This document shows, one piece after another, positions 34,583-36,059 of a DNA stretch of 36,059 nt. Every line of letters begins with the position of its first letter. The stretch's first letter is position 1. The notes under the pieces were generated by a model, which saw only the letters and a list, made by a program, of their open reading frames with translations, searched no databases and was not told the origin of the DNA. The stretch comes from Acidobacteriaceae bacterium (lineage in GTDB: Bacteria > Acidobacteriota > Terriglobia > Terriglobales > Acidobacteriaceae): positions 13,216 through 49,274 of the forward strand of contig PMAT01000059.1 in assembly GCA_003152695.1 (NCBI GenBank). Reading direction: 5' to 3'. A program made the translations under genes and the position numbers.

Positions 34583-35770
34583 TTACGGCAAGGGAACTAA
34601 GTCGTTGGCCAGGTGGTTGGCAATCGGGGTACCGACCCCGGTCACGTAGTCATAACCCGATCCAGCCACGCAAATTCCTCCGCTGCCGCCGGTGGTGACG
34701 TCGTGGAAGTCCAACGCGTAATTGCCGGAAGGGTAAATCGTCTGATACAGATCCGGTAAGAACTGATGGATGGTGGTCCCACCGCCCGCAACGCGGAGAG
34801 AGTTCTCAATCGCCATAAAGGCCGCCCAAACCGGTGAAGACAGGCTAGTTCCGCCCACCTCGAGCCACTGGTAGCCGTCGTAGCTGTCGTACACCGGAAC
34901 GCCACTGCTGGGGGAAGCATCCAGCGCAACGTCGGGAATGCTGCGGAATCCGCTATGCTGCACGCCCATCTGCCATGTCGGTTCAGATTCGTAAATGCTG
35001 ATACCGCCGCCGCTGCCGCTCCAGGCGATTTCATGGCCGTAGTTATTGCTAAACGGATTGGGAGGTGGAAGCGCGCTCAGCAGAGTCAGCACGGTCCCGC
35101 CCACGGCGACTACATAAGGCGACTCCGCGGGATAGTTGGTCAAGCATCCGCTATCGCCGGTAGCAGAAAAGAAGGTAACTCCCGGGACCTGAAAGTGGAA
35201 ATCCTCGGCTGTCTCACCGTTAAATCCACCGCCGTAACCCCAGCTCATGCTAACCACGTTGGAGCCGGCCGCAACGGCTTGGTCCACCGCCAAGAACAGG
35301 GTATCGTCCGCATTCGCATTTTCCACTAACACGATTTTGGCTGCCGGCGCCATGGCATGTGCCCACTGGATGTCTAACGCCTGCTCAATAGCCCAATTCC
35401 CGCTGTGACCGCTGCACAAGGTGCCGCCGTACTGGATTTTGGTGAAGCAGCCGTTGGCCGTGGTGCAAGCCGGCAGGTAGTAATACGTTGAAAAAACGCC
35501 CAAATCAGCTTCGGCGCTGGGATAGTCGCAGGCATCCACGATGCCGATGGTCATGCCTTGGCCCTGATTCGGGATCACATTGTATCGGTACGCTGCCCTC
35601 ATTTGAACAGGTGAGAAGCCTGATGGACGGGTGGCATCGCCACGCGGCTCCAAGATGCGGATTGGCGAGGTAAAGATGTGGGTGCCTGTTCCGGACTGCT
35701 GGGCCATGATTGGCGCGGTCACGGCAAAAATGAATGTCATGCCAAGCAACAACAGAAGAAATTTCTTCAT
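34583..35770 (-). CDS. Secreted S53 (sedolisin/kumamolisin-type) peptidase without pro-domain
   Basis: A 395-residue exported serine-carboxyl peptidase, a family active at acid pH. A signal peptide covers about 1-23 (ending IMAQQ). The catalytic Glu-Asp pair is E129 and D133 (EQALD), the oxyanion Asp is D206 in ATGDSG, and the nucleophile is S309 in GGTSLSSP. The C-terminal calcium-site region (DFHDVTTG, SGYDYVTGVGTP) is present. The pro-domain of about 150-200 residues normally found between signal and catalytic domain is missing; only about 30 residues lie there. The ATG at 35770 is chosen, with GGGAG 6 nt upstream. It ends in a strong terminator. Confidence 0.9.
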   Translation of the reverse strand: MKKFLLLLLGMTFIFAVTAPIMAQQSGTGTHIFTSPIRILEPRGDATRPSGFSPVQMRAAYRYNVIPNQGQGMTIGIVDACDYPSAEADLGVFSTYYYLPACTTANGCFTKIQYGGTLCSGHSGNWAIEQALDIQWAHAMAPAAKIVLVENANADDTLFLAVDQAVAAGSNVVSMSWGYGGGFNGETAEDFHFQVPGVTFFSATGDSGCLTNYPAESPYVVAVGGTVLTLLSALPPPNPFSNNYGHEIAWSGSGGGISIYESEPTWQMGVQHSGFRSIPDVALDASPSSGVPVYDSYDGYQWLEVGGTSLSSPVWAAFMAIENSLRVAGGGTTIHQFLPDLYQTIYPSGNYALDFHDVTTGGSGGICVAGSGYDYVTGVGTPIANHLANDLVPLP

Positions 35771-36059
35771 TTGCATCTCCCTATTTCGCGGATTGGTGCG
35801 AAGGACGCGACGGCCGGGCGCAGATGCCAGTCTTCGAGGTTAGAACCACGGAATGCCAGATGACTGATGTGTAGGCTTCTTCGGCATGTGGTTGCTTGCC
35901 GGATGATGTCCACCCGTTCAAAAGGCTTCTGCTTCGCCTTTTGGAGAAGTCACCGGTACTCCCAACTGTGTTTGCGGGATTCCGCAGCATCACCGACGCG
36001 CTGCTGATAGCATTTCCCTGTTGGTCCTGGACATGCTCCTTGGAGCACCTAAGTCGGTT
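35771..36059. promoter_or_regulatory. Upstream region of the S53 gene with a perfect hairpin
   Basis: Non-coding leader and promoter region of the S53 gene up to the window edge. It contains an 8-bp hairpin, CAAAAGGC (35919-35926) with GCCTTTTG (35936-35943). There is no T-run after it on the minus strand, so it is more likely a leader structure or repeat than a terminator. No gene was seen. Confidence 0.45.

Noticed and set aside
1-36059. CRISPR array or prophage
   Set aside because: No regularly spaced repeats were seen, and no integrase, terminase, capsid or transposase gene is present.

Overview
This 36 kb window reads as chromosomal DNA of a GC-rich Gram-negative bacterium. The best guess is an Acidobacteriota member near Koribacter or the Terriglobia. 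That guess rests on the gene mix (AhbD-like radical SAM next to a YwiC-like protein, UXS-type epimerases, S53 peptidase, LmbE deacetylase, TldD/PmbA pair) and on palindromic intergenic repeats. It is inference, because there is no rRNA in the window and no search was run.

Layout. 1-1041: 3'-truncated lysS (minus strand). 1286-3652: plus-strand run of a HEAT-like hypothetical protein, a small charged protein, an isolated nuoA and a small conserved hypothetical. 3685-8476: mostly minus-strand genes (RDD membrane protein, recJ with a coupled upstream hypothetical gene, a secreted protein, a LmbE/PIG-L deacetylase). 8581-11928: a CRP/FNR- or Rex-like palindrome upstream of an AhbD-like heme radical SAM gene and ywiC-like gene, then a MITE-like palindromic element and a YbhB-type PEBP protein. 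11944-17693: nucleotide-sugar region. A minus-strand lhgO - 4-epimerase - 6-dehydrogenase operon diverges from two plus-strand SDR genes, the second a UDP-glucuronate decarboxylase. 17686-22307: MFS exporter, Smr-like protein, tldD-pmbA protease pair. 22561-25952: PilZ protein overlapping a LuxR-type regulator with a degenerate receiver, a serine beta-lactamase-like hydrolase and a bacterioferritin. 26091-26180: tRNA-Ser(GGA). 26452-35770: minus-strand block with an S53 peptidase, a truncated sigma factor, an FNR-like flavin reductase and a glutamate dehydrogenase followed by two PPDK-N (ATP-grasp) proteins.

Most interesting system. The gdh - PPDK_N - GAF-like/PPDK_N/nucleotidyltransferase unit (26452-32853) looks like an uncharacterised ATP-dependent module. 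Both large proteins keep the ATP-grasp residues of PEP synthase/PPDK but lack the phosphohistidine swivel domain and PEP/pyruvate barrel. They share a conserved C-terminal GRWGS segment, and one carries a sensor-like N-terminus and a minimal nucleotidyltransferase C-terminus. The two are joined by an ATGA overlap and follow glutamate dehydrogenase, which suggests a link between nitrogen/carbon state and an unknown phosphoryl- or nucleotidyl-transfer reaction.

Other points. Several genes start at an internal codon rather than the longest possible start; these choices were made from Shine-Dalgarno spacing and family length. All functions are assigned by reading motifs, not by database search.
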